Notes: generated from the sequence alone by a model not told the origin. DNA of 33,993 nt from Candidatus Woesearchaeota archaeon (GCA_016211185.1 JACQST010000059.1:1-33993), one strand, 5' to 3'. Shown: positions 1 through 7,907, counted from the first letter of the stretch. Translations and numbers: made by a program.

Positions 1-4
1 CCAG

Positions 5-36
5 TCAATGCAGGAACAACTCCTGCATTGATTTTT
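5..36 (+). terminator. Intrinsic-type terminator of an upstream gene
   Basis: A perfect 10-bp stem (positions 5-14 pairing with 22-31) encloses a 7-nt loop and is followed at once by a run of five T. On the + strand this has the shape of a hairpin plus U-tract terminator. It would serve a + strand gene lying left of the window. Read on the other strand there is no T-run, so it does not look like the dinB terminator. Bases 37-112 hold nothing recognisable. Confidence 0.6.
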
Positions 37-112
37 CTAAACACTTTCAAGTGAAGAATCATCCAATCGGAGATACTGATGCAGGATTCATAGAGACCGG
101 ATGCTTGCCGTC

Positions 113-1186
113 TCATGCCAGGAACTCGCTGACAGTCCTCTGCATGGCCTTTCTGGGCTTCAGGCTGGAGACCCTGACTCCTATCTGCCTTATTTTTCTT
201 TGCCCAAGGAACTGCTGAAGAAGGCTTTTAGCGGTTTCCGTTATCGCCTCCGGGCCTTTGCTTTGTGCCTTGAGGGTTTTTTCCCTTGTATGCGTCTCGA
301 AATTGGAATACCTTACCCTTACCCCTGCTGTCTTGAATGTAAGACCTTCGCTTTCCAGGGATTCTGATATGTCTTCTGCCATCTCCTCTATCTTTTTATG
401 GAGCTGCGCAATATCTGCAGTGTCTTTCTCAAATGTTGTGTTGCGGTTTATTGACTTTATTTCGTGGCTTTCCTCGACTTCCTCCCAGTCTTTTCCCTGT
501 GCTGCGTCGTGGATGTATGCTCCGTATTTGCCGAATTCGCTTATCAGGACCTCCCTTGCCTGTGCTGCGAGTTCGCCTGCGGTTCTTATTCCGAGCTTCT
601 GGAGCCTTTCGTTTGTTTTTGGCCCTATCCCCGGTATCTTTATGGCTGGCAGGTTTTGGAGGAATTCTTTTGCTTCGTGAGGGGATACTTTGGTTATGCC
701 TCCGGGCTTTTTGGTGTCTGAAGCGATTTTGGCAATTAGCTTGTTTGGCCCTATGCCTATGCTGCAGCTCAGGTTCTCCTCTGTGTTTATCTCTTTCTGT
801 ATGTCTTCAGCAATCTTGTGGGCATGCTCGTAGTCTTTTGCGCTGCTGCTTATGTCGAGGTATGCCTCGTCTATGCTTGCCTGTTCGAATCTTTCACAGT
901 AAGCTCTTAGCCTGCCCATTACCTGTTCAGAGGCTTCGATGTAAAGGGTCATGTTTACTGGCAGGTATGTTGCCTGCGGGCATAGCCTGTACGCTATGGA
1001 GATGGGCATTGCAGACTTAACTCCGAATTTGCGGGCCTCGTAGCTCGCTGTGCTTACAACACCCCTTCCGAGACCCTGTTTAGGCTCTGCTCCCACTACG
1101 ACTGGCTTTCCTCTCAGCTCGGGGTTGTTTCTTGCCTCTACCGAAGTGAAGAAGCTGTCCATATCAACATGAAGGATTATTTTCAT
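113..1186 (-). CDS. dinB: DNA polymerase IV (Y-family, Dpo4-type)
   Basis: Translesion DNA polymerase of the Y family, 357 residues, the usual length. The catalytic carboxylates fall where Dpo4 has them: D8 in HVDMDSFF, and D106/E107 in SIDEAYLD. The palm is followed by a helix-hairpin-helix segment (IPGIGPKTNERL) and a little-finger region. The C-terminus carries QRTVSEFL, which resembles a PCNA-binding PIP box (Q-x-x-h-x-x-a-a). A GTG at 1204 could extend the frame by six residues. The ATG at 1186 is preferred because it begins the conserved MKIILHVDMD and lies about 27 nt from a TATA box at 1210-1217, which predicts a leaderless transcript. The repair gene nucS lies upstream on the same strand, with its own start. 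Confidence 0.95.
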   Translation of the reverse strand: MKIILHVDMDSFFTSVEARNNPELRGKPVVVGAEPKQGLGRGVVSTASYEARKFGVKSAMPISIAYRLCPQATYLPVNMTLYIEASEQVMGRLRAYCERFEQASIDEAYLDISSSAKDYEHAHKIAEDIQKEINTEENLSCSIGIGPNKLIAKIASDTKKPGGITKVSPHEAKEFLQNLPAIKIPGIGPKTNERLQKLGIRTAGELAAQAREVLISEFGKYGAYIHDAAQGKDWEEVEESHEIKSINRNTTFEKDTADIAQLHKKIEEMAEDISESLESEGLTFKTAGVRVRYSNFETHTREKTLKAQSKGPEAITETAKSLLQQFLGQRKIRQIGVRVSSLKPRKAMQRTVSEFLA

Positions 1187-1209
1187 GCGCCTTCTGATGT
1201 GCACGCAGG

Positions 1210-1217
1210 TTTATAAA
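1210..1217 (-). promoter_or_regulatory. TATA box of dinB
   Basis: TTTATAAA on the minus strand, centred 27.5 nt from the dinB ATG. Transcription would start at or next to the start codon. The box lies inside the reading frame of the decayed fragment at 1222-1404, which argues that the fragment is not a working gene. Confidence 0.65.
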
Positions 1218-1221
1218 TGAT

Positions 1222-1404
1222 TTGAAGGCAGGTGTCCAGTGGGCAGTGCCTTTAGTTGAGTGCGGCATTGACGGCATCTCGCTGAACCCTGACGCCATTA
1301 TCAAAGAAGTAAACAAAAAGCATGGTTCAAATTTAAGCCCAAGGCTTAGAGCCGCACCGGGCCATTTAGCTGAGCGAAAGGCAAACTGTTTAGAAAGAGC
1401 TTAA
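1222..1404 (+). pseudogene. ppsA: Decayed C-terminal fragment of PEP synthase
   Basis: The frame reads VECGIDGISLNPDAIIKEV at about residues 12-30. This matches the end of phosphoenolpyruvate synthase and PEP-utilising enzymes, where a GIDSISLNPD-type motif sits in the final TIM-barrel strand. Nothing upstream of the motif resembles the rest of this roughly 800-residue enzyme, and the 30 residues downstream look random. There is no ATG (the open frame begins at TTG) and no Shine-Dalgarno sequence, and the dinB promoter overlaps the 5' side. I read it as a leftover from loss or rearrangement of a ppsA gene. Recognition rests on one short motif. Confidence 0.5.
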
Positions 1405-1417
1405 AATGGCTGTCTGA

Positions 1418-2134
1418 CTACAACTCAAGCCTTCTCTGCTTGCTGTCGAACTTCTCGAGGTATTTTGGCGGGCTTATCCTCCTGAACTCATATCCGAGCT
1501 TCTGAAGCATCTCCTCTGCTGATGGAGTGAGCCTTGGCGCGGCTATTATTCCCCTGATGCGGCTGAGCCCCTTGTCGTGCTTTACCTTGTCCGCATATCT
1601 CTTTAGCTGGTCAACTGCCTTCGGGTCTGCAGCATAGCGCTTGCATTCAACCACCACAAGCGTTCTGTTCTGGTCGTACCCGAACACGTCTATGAACCCG
1701 AACTTCGTGTGCTCCTCTGTGCTCAGCGGCCTGAACCCTTTCTCTATCAAGTCTGGGTCGTTGTATATCATCTGGGACATCTCCCGTTCAGAGCCGGTTA
1801 TCTGAAGCTTCTGCCCGTCTGACAGCTCGTGCGCCCTGAAAAAGTGTATCCTGTTCAGCGCTATGTTCATGTATTCCTTTTCATTCCTGCAGCTTAACAA
1901 GGTCCTGTTGGCTTCGGTTGTTATATCGTATCTTGTGCCTTCCTTCATGTAGTTTACCGGTGTGCTTCCATGGGGCTGGTGCACCAACAGCGTTTTGTCT
2001 GCCTTTATCATTATGATGCGGTCACCATCTGGCAGGAAACTCTCTGCTCTTCCGCTGTAGGATATGTTGCAGTTCGCCGCTATCATCACTGTTTTTCCGT
2101 TCTGCAACGCATTTGACAACTCTGCAGGGTTCAT
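1418..2134 (-). CDS. nucS: Mismatch-specific endonuclease NucS/EndoMS
   Basis: 238 residues, the full length for NucS (DUF91). The enzyme cuts both strands at mismatched bases and takes the place of MutS-MutL in many archaea and in actinobacteria. The C-terminal nuclease core is clear: D149 in GFIDVFGYD and E163-x-K165 in VVECKR form the RecB-like D-ExK site. The N-terminal half is a beta-rich DNA-binding and dimerisation domain. The last residues, KQRRLEL, resemble the beginning of a PIP box, as expected for a PCNA-stimulated enzyme. The ATG start has AAGGAAGAAAGG just upstream, so it probably uses Shine-Dalgarno initiation. Together with dinB it forms a small repair neighbourhood. Confidence 0.93.
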   Translation of the reverse strand: MNPAELSNALQNGKTVMIAANCNISYSGRAESFLPDGDRIIMIKADKTLLVHQPHGSTPVNYMKEGTRYDITTEANRTLLSCRNEKEYMNIALNRIHFFRAHELSDGQKLQITGSEREMSQMIYNDPDLIEKGFRPLSTEEHTKFGFIDVFGYDQNRTLVVVECKRYAADPKAVDQLKRYADKVKHDKGLSRIRGIIAAPRLTPSAEEMLQKLGYEFRRISPPKYLEKFDSKQRRLEL

Positions 2135-2247
2135 AGCCTTTCTTCCTTTTTGGTTAGTATTTATGTTTTTGCCACTCTCCAGCGCACTTGTAAATTCTAA
2201 ATTTGCACAAATCAGCCCGAATAGGATAACTTAATAGTGACGAAAAC

Positions 2248-2255
2248 TTTAAATA
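2248..2255 (+). promoter_or_regulatory. TATA box of the gene at 2277
   Basis: TTTAAATA centred 25.5 nt before the ATG at 2277. It supports that ATG over the in-frame upstream alternative at 2259, which would lie between the box and the predicted transcription start. Confidence 0.65.
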
Positions 2256-2276
2256 CGTGTGCTTTTTCCTGAAACT

Positions 2277-2795
2277 ATGCAATCTTACCTTGGGGATAAA
2301 AGCTATTCTGAGTTGCATTATGCAAGAATGCCTCGGTTTGATGAGCAGGCTGACCCGTATGAAATGGCAGCCAGACGTTATCTTGAACTTGCCGAGTATT
2401 CTGCCGAAGGCCTTATACTCCTTAGGAATCCCGGGCTGAGGAGTGCTTATAACCCTGATATGCAGTATCGTCGTGGCTTGGGCGGCGCGCTGGCATATTT
2501 GGAAGGCTTCAGGGAGTTCTCCGAATTAACAGGGGCTTCAGTTCCTGTTGATAGAGTTTCTTCAACTGCCCAGAGGGTTTACGGCATTGCCTTGGAAAAC
2601 CTGTTTTTCCCTCTTGTTGAGAGGTGGGGTAACTCTTCTTGGGTGCATAGGACGCGAAGGCTCGCAAATGACATAAAGGGAGCTGTCGGCACAGAACTTC
2701 AGTTACAGTTAACACCGACGGGAGCTGAGCTTGAGAAAATAATCTCGTTTGCTGTTGCAAGAGGCGTGCCTGTGTATAATATGCAGGATGTTTAG
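2277..2795 (+). CDS. Unknown helical soluble protein
   Basis: A 172-residue protein I do not recognise. It has no signal peptide or membrane segment. Predicted helices dominate, including YEMAARRYLELAEYSAEGL and QRVYGIALENLFFPLVERW. The middle contains a tyrosine- and arginine-rich stretch (NPDMQYRRGLGGALAYLEGF). Base use and gene packing match the neighbours, so it does not look foreign. The start at 2277 gives a leaderless gene with a good TATA box. The next gene, pcm, is convergent, with 29 bases between the stops. No function can be proposed from the sequence. Confidence 0.75.
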   Translation: MQSYLGDKSYSELHYARMPRFDEQADPYEMAARRYLELAEYSAEGLILLRNPGLRSAYNPDMQYRRGLGGALAYLEGFREFSELTGASVPVDRVSSTAQRVYGIALENLFFPLVERWGNSSWVHRTRRLANDIKGAVGTELQLQLTPTGAELEKIISFAVARGVPVYNMQDV

Positions 2796-2824
2796 TGGCT
2801 GCTTTTTTTGCGGTTACTTTGCTT

Positions 2825-3472
2825 TTATCTCATGGGCACAAACACGAACTCGCCAAGTTCCTGCTTCTGCAGCTTACCTTTCTTCTTTGTGGCTTTGGTT
2901 AGTGTCTGGCTGTAGGTTCCGCCTATTGGAGCAACTATTATGCCGTTTTCCTTGAGTTGCTCTATCAGAGCGTTCGGTATTTCTCTTGCTGCGGCAGAGA
3001 CAACTATCCTGTCGTATGGCGATGCCTCTTTGTAGCCCTTGCTTCCGTCCTTGCATATGACTCTGCAGTTTTTTATGGCTGCCTTTGCGAGGCTTGCGGC
3101 TGCTGTTTGTGCAAGTTCCGGTATGATTTCGGTTGAATATATTTTTCCAGGGCTTATTGCCTTTGCTATTATCGCGGCCTGGTATCCAGAGCCTGCCCCG
3201 ACTTCAAGGGCATTCATGCCTTTTTTCAGCTCAAGTGCCTGAGTTATTATCATTACTGTTGTTGGCTGGGAGATTGTCTGTCCTGCCGAGATTGGGAGTG
3301 CGTTGTCGTGATACGCCTGTTCCCTGTATTGCTCAGGCACGAATATCTCTCTAGGAACCGAGCTGAATGCCTTTAGTGCAGTATTGTCTGTTATGAGGCC
3401 TGTAGTTTTCCATCTGTCAAGAAGTAGCTTCCTTTCTTGTTTCAGCCTTTCGGCCTGATTATCCCGTACCAT
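2825..3472 (-). CDS. pcm: Protein-L-isoaspartate O-methyltransferase
   Basis: Repairs isoaspartyl residues in aged proteins by transferring a methyl group from S-adenosylmethionine; cytoplasmic. The 215 residues match the family length. The motif I glycine loop ALEVGAGSGYQAA lies at about 88-100. The PCMT-typical segment with QTISQP, which binds substrate, is at 65-70, and the acidic post-I motif (STEIIPE) follows. The ATG start lies inside the preceding gene, overlapping its last 31 bases, so translation is probably coupled. It is the last gene of a three-gene reverse-strand operon (4711 to 2825) whose first two products are membrane-anchored proteins of unknown role. Confidence 0.93.
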   Translation of the reverse strand: MVRDNQAERLKQERKLLLDRWKTTGLITDNTALKAFSSVPREIFVPEQYREQAYHDNALPISAGQTISQPTTVMIITQALELKKGMNALEVGAGSGYQAAIIAKAISPGKIYSTEIIPELAQTAAASLAKAAIKNCRVICKDGSKGYKEASPYDRIVVSAAAREIPNALIEQLKENGIIVAPIGGTYSQTLTKATKKKGKLQKQELGEFVFVPMR

Positions 3473-4098
3473 TGGTATATTGCCTTTTCAGCTGCCCGGA
3501 TAAGGTCTTCGCCTCTGCCTTTTACTGTTGCGCAGTTTCCCCTCAGCTCTATGCCTGGCTTGTCGTCTGTTTTTATGTATATAACTGAAAGATTGCTGTT
3601 TGATTCCCTGCACGTTATTATTGGCCGTTCGCTGCATGCCTCTGTTGTGTTTGAGGTGCAGGCAGCTACCGGCGCAACATCAAATGTGTTCACAAGGCTA
3701 AGGCTGAGCTCTGTTGCTGAAAGCGCAGTGTATTCCAGCCCGCTCTCTGCAGGGTCGAATGTTATGTATGTCTGTTCTGTCGCGAACCATTCATCATCTC
3801 CTGACACAGTTATGTTTTCCACTTGCAGGGGGTTGTAGTGCAGCCTCAAGTTGTATAGCTGCCTGTCTTTTTCCCATTGCGTGTTCCACAGCCCTGCATA
3901 GTTCTCAAACTTGAAGCCGTTATAGGTTACTGTTTCCGGCCCTGGCTGTGGGGCAAGCAGCCTGAAGCTCAGCACAACTATTGTCAGGATTATTACTGCT
4001 GCGGCAAGCATTAGGAAATGCTTTGTGCTGCTGTCCTTCTCCTCTTCATGTGCTTGGCTCTGCTCCTGCGTGTTTTTTTTATCCTGCTCTGTTTCCAT
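3442..4098 (-). CDS. Membrane-anchored extracytoplasmic protein, paralogue A
   Basis: 218 residues. A charged N-terminus (about 28 residues rich in E, K and Q) precedes one hydrophobic helix (FLMLAAAVIILTIVVLSF, about 28-46) that should anchor the protein with its C-terminus outside. The exported part begins TVTYNGFKFEN and contains PIITCRESNS plus a second pair of cysteines (about CTSNTTEAC). The same layout (anchor, YNG-x-x-FE, P-[VI]-I-T-C, a later cysteine, and a final helix containing RA-x-[DE]-A) occurs in the gene directly upstream, so the two are paralogues. It overlaps that gene by 20 bases and pcm by 31. No enzyme motif is visible. Disulfide bonding of the conserved cysteines is plausible. 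Confidence 0.8.
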   Translation of the reverse strand: METEQDKKNTQEQSQAHEEEKDSSTKHFLMLAAAVIILTIVVLSFRLLAPQPGPETVTYNGFKFENYAGLWNTQWEKDRQLYNLRLHYNPLQVENITVSGDDEWFATEQTYITFDPAESGLEYTALSATELSLSLVNTFDVAPVAACTSNTTEACSERPIITCRESNSNLSVIYIKTDDKPGIELRGNCATVKGRGEDLIRAAEKAIYQWYGIIRPKG

Positions 4099-4711
4099 CA
4101 GTCACTCCAAGCAGCCTGTAGAGGACTGCATCCCTTGCCCTTACAAAATCGTCCTGGCTTTCAGCCTGTATTACTATGCAGCCGCCTTTTTCGTAGATTG
4201 CCGAATCTCCTTCCTGCATCAGTATGACTGGCACAAAGCTGGTTGCGTTTTCGCAGGTTATTACAGGAAGCCCTGTCGAGTTCTGCAGGAAGCCTTGTAC
4301 TGAGAATATTCCCTTGTGCTCAAGCAGCGCCTTGCTTATGTCAAACTGGACTGATGCGATTGTTCCGGAATGGTTGCTGTAGTAGTCTGACGTCATGTAT
4401 GCCATTCTTGTGTCCTTGAGCCTGTCTGTTGCGGTTTGGTTAAGCAGCTCTTTTATCTCGTCAGGGAAGTATGTGAACGGAACGTATTTCCCGTCTATCC
4501 TTGTTACAAGGCTTCCATCCAGTTGCCTTTCGAACCTGTGGCCATTGTAGCTTATTGCTGATGTGCTGCCGCCGTAGTTCACGAACACAAACCCTATGAC
4601 ACTTGTTACTGTGATGAACCCCACTACCAAGGCAAGCAGCACTTTCTTTGCGTCAGCCATTAATTTTGAAGAAGGAGTCCTCTTTTTAATAGTTTTGCTG
4701 GCTTGCTGCAC
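4079..4711 (-). CDS. Membrane-anchored extracytoplasmic protein, paralogue B
   Basis: 210 residues with a short basic N-terminus, one hydrophobic helix (VLLALVVGFITVTSVIGFVFV, about 24-44) and an exported domain beginning AISYNGHRFER. Shared with the downstream gene are the YNG-x-x-FE opening, LPVITCENAT, a later GGC and the closing helix DDFVRARDAVLYRLLG. The start is a GTG at 4711; the frame is closed by a TGA at 4718-4720, so no ATG lies further upstream. It is the first gene of the operon and shares a palindromic TATA element with the divergent ABC gene at 4771. Function unknown. Confidence 0.78.
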   Translation of the reverse strand: MQQASKTIKKRTPSSKLMADAKKVLLALVVGFITVTSVIGFVFVNYGGSTSAISYNGHRFERQLDGSLVTRIDGKYVPFTYFPDEIKELLNQTATDRLKDTRMAYMTSDYYSNHSGTIASVQFDISKALLEHKGIFSVQGFLQNSTGLPVITCENATSFVPVILMQEGDSAIYEKGGCIVIQAESQDDFVRARDAVLYRLLGVTDGNRAG

Positions 4712-4740
4712 ATCGCTTCATAATTGGCAGGCAGGAATAT

Positions 4741-4748
4741 TTATATAA
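4741..4748. promoter_or_regulatory. Palindromic TATA element serving divergent operons
   Basis: TTATATAA is its own reverse complement. Rightward, its centre is 26.5 nt from the ATG at 4771. Leftward, it predicts a start near 4718, seven bases before the GTG at 4711. The intergenic space is only 59 bp, with no second TATA-like sequence, so both operons probably share this element, with direction set by flanking BRE sequences. Confidence 0.6.
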
Positions 4749-4770
4749 GCAGACAGTCCTTCGCAGACTG

Positions 4771-5463
4771 ATGGGTGCGCATGGATCTCTTGTAAAGCTT
4801 GAGGATGTCTGGAAGACTTACCTGCTTGGTGACGTGCGGGTTGATGCGCTTCGCGGGCTTAGCCTTGAGGTGAGGAGGGGAGAGTTTGTTGCTGTCCAGG
4901 GTCCGAGCGGAAGTGGCAAGTCCACTGCCATGAACCTTATCGGTTGCCTTGATTATCCGAGCAGAGGCAAGGTTTACCTCGATGGCCATGACATTGCGCG
5001 GCTGTCAGAGAGTGAGCTTGCGCAGGTGAGGGGCAGAAAAATTGGGCTGGTTTTCCAGCAGTTTAATCTTATACCCAGCCTTTCCGCACTGGAGAACGTT
5101 ATGCTTCCCATGATTTTCCAGGGAACTGTCCGTGATAAGAGGTTTAAGCGGGCTGAGATGCTGCTCAGGATGGTCGGGCTTGGTGACAGGTCCAGCCACA
5201 AGCCCAAGGAGCTTTCCGGGGGACAGCAGCAGCGTGTCGCCATTGCGAGGTCATTGGCAAACGACCCTGAGCTGATACTTGCCGATGAGCCTACAGGCAG
5301 CCTTGATTCTGCAACAGGGATTCAGATAATGGATTTGCTAATAGAGCTGAGAGGGAAGGAAAGCAAGACTGTTGTTCTTGTAACCCACGAGGACAGGCTC
5401 GCTGGCATGGCTGACAGGGTTGTCTACATGGTGGACGGGAGGAACGTGAGGAAAAATGCTTAA
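4771..5463 (+). CDS. ABC transporter ATP-binding protein, MacB/LolD type
   Basis: 230-residue ATPase of the MacB/LolD/FtsE group. Walker A is GPSGSGKST (44-52), the Q-loop Q96, the signature LSGGQQQR (148-155), Walker B LILADE (168-173), the D-loop SLD (177-179) and the switch H206. All nucleotide-binding parts are intact. The start is an ATG 26.5 nt from a TATA centre, so the mRNA is probably leaderless. The stop overlaps the next gene by 8 bases, and that gene overlaps the permease by 4, forming a tight three-gene cassette. MacB-type exporters use force transmitted by periplasmic domains rather than carrying substrate through the membrane. The cargo cannot be told from the sequence. Confidence 0.93.
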   Translation: MGAHGSLVKLEDVWKTYLLGDVRVDALRGLSLEVRRGEFVAVQGPSGSGKSTAMNLIGCLDYPSRGKVYLDGHDIARLSESELAQVRGRKIGLVFQQFNLIPSLSALENVMLPMIFQGTVRDKRFKRAEMLLRMVGLGDRSSHKPKELSGGQQQRVAIARSLANDPELILADEPTGSLDSATGIQIMDLLIELRGKESKTVVLVTHEDRLAGMADRVVYMVDGRNVRKNA

Positions 5464-6673
5464 GACTTCTCTCTTGCTGATTTTTTTGCTGGTTATGGTT
5501 ACAGTGCCTGCGCATTCGGAGATTCCGCAGGCCTCTGACATCAAAGTTACCCTTATTAACCAAGAGCCTGTTCCAGCTGAGCCTGGTGAGCACGTCATAT
5601 TGAGGTTCAGGATAGAGAATTTGGGCAGTGACCCTGCCAATGACGTGCGGTTCTCGCTTGTGCCCAACTTCCCTATCAGTATTCCAGAGTCTGAATCTGC
5701 TGAAAGGAACATCGGGACATTGGCCGGGCGCCAGAAGGACCGTGTTGGAGCTGTAGTGAGCTATGATGTTGTTGTTGACCCTGCTGCCGGCGAAGGCAAG
5801 GCTGATGTTTTTGTGAGATACTCTTATGGCTCGGTTGATGCCCGCACAGGCCCCTTTAACGTCAGCATCAGGGCAAGACAGGCTTCTGTGATAATAAGCT
5901 CTGCAGTGATGAGTCCTCCCGAGGTCCTTCCTGGCGGCTCTTCAAACCTGACGCTCATGCTTGTTAACACAGGCAAGAGCCTGCTTAAGTCTGTCCATGT
6001 CAAGCTTGAGCTCTCAGGCTCTGATTTGCCTTTTGCCCCGTTAGGCGCTGCGCAGGAGAAGTCAGTCGGGCAGCTTCTTCCTGAAGAGCCTTTTGCCATG
6101 CAGTTCGGCCTGATTGCGCTTCCAGAGGCTTCTGCCGGGGTTTATAAGATTCCCGTCAAGCTTAGCTATTCAGACCAGGTCGGCAAGAACTTCACACGGG
6201 ATGACATCATTTCCATGGCTATCGGTGGCGAGCCTTCAGTTATGCTTCTGGTTGGTGACGGGGTTGTTTTGAAGGAGTCTGAAACTGGCGACCTGAATGT
6301 CCAAATCGTCAATAACGGCCTTGTTGACCTGAAGCTTGCCACGATTGAGCTTGAGAAGTCGCCTGATTATGAGGTTTTGTCTCCGGCCCGGGTCTACATA
6401 GGCGACATTGATTCTGACGACTTCGACACAACCACATTCAAGGTTTACTTCAGGAAAAACGGGGTGATAAGAGTTCCGTTCACTGTCTCGTACAGGGACT
6501 CGAATAACGTTGAGCACGTTGGCAGGTTTGTTCTTGAACCAAGGGTTTTCAGCAGCAGCGAGGCGTCTGACTACGGATTTGAAGGCAGAGGATATTCCGG
6601 AATTATTGTGGCGGTGATTATTGTTATCTCTGGCCTCTTCATCTACAGCAGGTTCTTCAAGAAGCGACAATGA
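5456..6673 (+). CDS. Secreted COG1361/CARDB-like protein with C-terminal anchor
   Basis: 405 residues. A signal peptide (MLKTSLLLIFLLVMVTVPAHS, cleavage probably after AHS) is followed by about three immunoglobulin-like beta modules. Each has the NxGxxxxxxVxxxL pattern typical of archaeal COG1361/CARDB proteins, for example RIENLGSDPANDVRFSL (about 51-67) and LVNTGKSLLKSVHVKLELSG (about 170-189). One C-terminal membrane helix (SGIIVAVIIVISGLFIYSRFF) ends in a basic tail. There is no lipobox. It lies between the ATPase and permease genes, overlapping both, so it probably serves as the outside partner of this exporter, a role played by membrane-fusion proteins in bacterial MacAB. That role is an inference. 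Confidence 0.85.
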   Translation: MLKTSLLLIFLLVMVTVPAHSEIPQASDIKVTLINQEPVPAEPGEHVILRFRIENLGSDPANDVRFSLVPNFPISIPESESAERNIGTLAGRQKDRVGAVVSYDVVVDPAAGEGKADVFVRYSYGSVDARTGPFNVSIRARQASVIISSAVMSPPEVLPGGSSNLTLMLVNTGKSLLKSVHVKLELSGSDLPFAPLGAAQEKSVGQLLPEEPFAMQFGLIALPEASAGVYKIPVKLSYSDQVGKNFTRDDIISMAIGGEPSVMLLVGDGVVLKESETGDLNVQIVNNGLVDLKLATIELEKSPDYEVLSPARVYIGDIDSDDFDTTTFKVYFRKNGVIRVPFTVSYRDSNNVEHVGRFVLEPRVFSSSEASDYGFEGRGYSGIIVAVIIVISGLFIYSRFFKKRQ

Positions 6674-7893
6674 TGCAGGACTATTTTTGGCTGGCTCTGA
6701 AGGGCATAAGGAACAGGCAGCTCAGGAGCTGGCTCACCATGATAGGCATCTTTATAGGGGTTGCTTCTGTTGTTGCGCTTATCAGCCTGGGACAAGGCCT
6801 TCAGGATGCCATCAACAGGGAGTTTGCCTCGTTTGGCGTTGACAAGCTCATCATCCAGGGAAAGAGCGCTGGCTTTGGCGCACCAGGAACCTTTTCAGCA
6901 GGCAAAGTGACTGAGCACGACATTGATGTTTTGGAGAGAGTTTCCGGCTCTGAAGTTGTTGCAGGAAGGCTGATTAAGACTGCGACGATAGGGTTCGGTG
7001 ATGAGCAGCAGGCCAGGGCTGTTCTAAGCATGCCGTCTGACAACAAGAAAGCTGAGCTGATAACTGAGGCTAACAACTACAAGATTCTGGATGGCCGCAT
7101 GCTGAAGGGCAGCGACAAGGACAAGGTCGTGGTCGGGTATTACTATGCATATGGCAGCAAGCTTTTCGCAAAGCCAGTCCTCACAGGGAACAAGGTAATC
7201 ATCAACGGCAGGAAGTTTGAGGTTGTGGGGGTTCTTGACAGGCTCGGAGACCCTTTCAGGGACCGAGCTGTTTTGATGAATCAGGATGTCATGGATGAGT
7301 TCTTTGAGACAGAAGGTGAGCTAAGCCTCCTTGTGGTTCAGGTGAAGGAAGGGCAGGACATGAACAGGGCTGCTGACGACATTGAGAGAGCCATGAGGAA
7401 GGACAGAAACCTTGATGAGGGCAAAGAGGACTTTGAAATCCAAACCCCACAGCAGCTCCTGCAATCTGTTACTGTCATAATAAATATTGTCCAGGCAGTT
7501 GTTATAGGAATAGCTGCCATAAGCATACTTGTAGGGAGCATCGGTATAATGAACACGATGTATACCGCTGTGATTGAGCGCACAAAGGAGATAGGCATAA
7601 TGAAGGCTACTGGCGCAAGGAACGAGCACATACTGCTCCTCTTCCTAACAGAATCAGGTCTTCTTGGAATGGCTGGCGGAGGGATTGGAGTGCTTATCGG
7701 CGTCAGCATAGGCAAGCTTGTTGAGTTCTCCGCATCCCAGTCCCTTGGCTCTGACCTCCTGCAGGCTTCTTTCCCATGGTACCTTATTGTTGGCGCCCTC
7801 CTTTTTTCCCTGGTTGTGGGCGCAATATCAGGAGTCCTGCCTGCCATGCAGGCCTCACGGCTGAAGCCTGCTGATGCGCTGAGGTATGAATAG
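6670..7893 (+). CDS. ABC transporter permease, MacB/FtsX family
   Basis: 407 residues with the MacB layout. An N-terminal membrane helix (about 17-38, after the conserved LRSWLTMIGIFIGVASVVAL) is followed by a large outside domain of about 230 residues, then three C-terminal helices of the FtsX domain. The FtsX signature is clear in VGSIGIMNTMYTAVIERTKEIGIMKA, a coupling helix, and in the closing PAMQASRLKPADALRYE. The start ATG overlaps the stop of the preceding gene as ATGA; a second ATG follows at once. It completes the ATPase and extracytoplasmic-partner cassette. Confidence 0.93.
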   Translation: MMQDYFWLALKGIRNRQLRSWLTMIGIFIGVASVVALISLGQGLQDAINREFASFGVDKLIIQGKSAGFGAPGTFSAGKVTEHDIDVLERVSGSEVVAGRLIKTATIGFGDEQQARAVLSMPSDNKKAELITEANNYKILDGRMLKGSDKDKVVVGYYYAYGSKLFAKPVLTGNKVIINGRKFEVVGVLDRLGDPFRDRAVLMNQDVMDEFFETEGELSLLVVQVKEGQDMNRAADDIERAMRKDRNLDEGKEDFEIQTPQQLLQSVTVIINIVQAVVIGIAAISILVGSIGIMNTMYTAVIERTKEIGIMKATGARNEHILLLFLTESGLLGMAGGGIGVLIGVSIGKLVEFSASQSLGSDLLQASFPWYLIVGALLFSLVVGAISGVLPAMQASRLKPADALRYE

Positions 7894-7907
7894 GAAAAGT
7901 TATTACG

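Noticed and set aside
258-1020. Long + strand frames across dinB (140 and 195 codons)
   Set aside because: They are antisense shadows of a clear Y-family polymerase and read as leucine-, cysteine- and phenylalanine-rich text with no motif.
1330-1400. tRNA-like pieces (GGTTCAAAT on + and GCTCAGCT on the minus strand)
   Set aside because: They lie on opposite strands and no acceptor stem or anticodon arm can be formed. No tRNA gene was found anywhere in the window.
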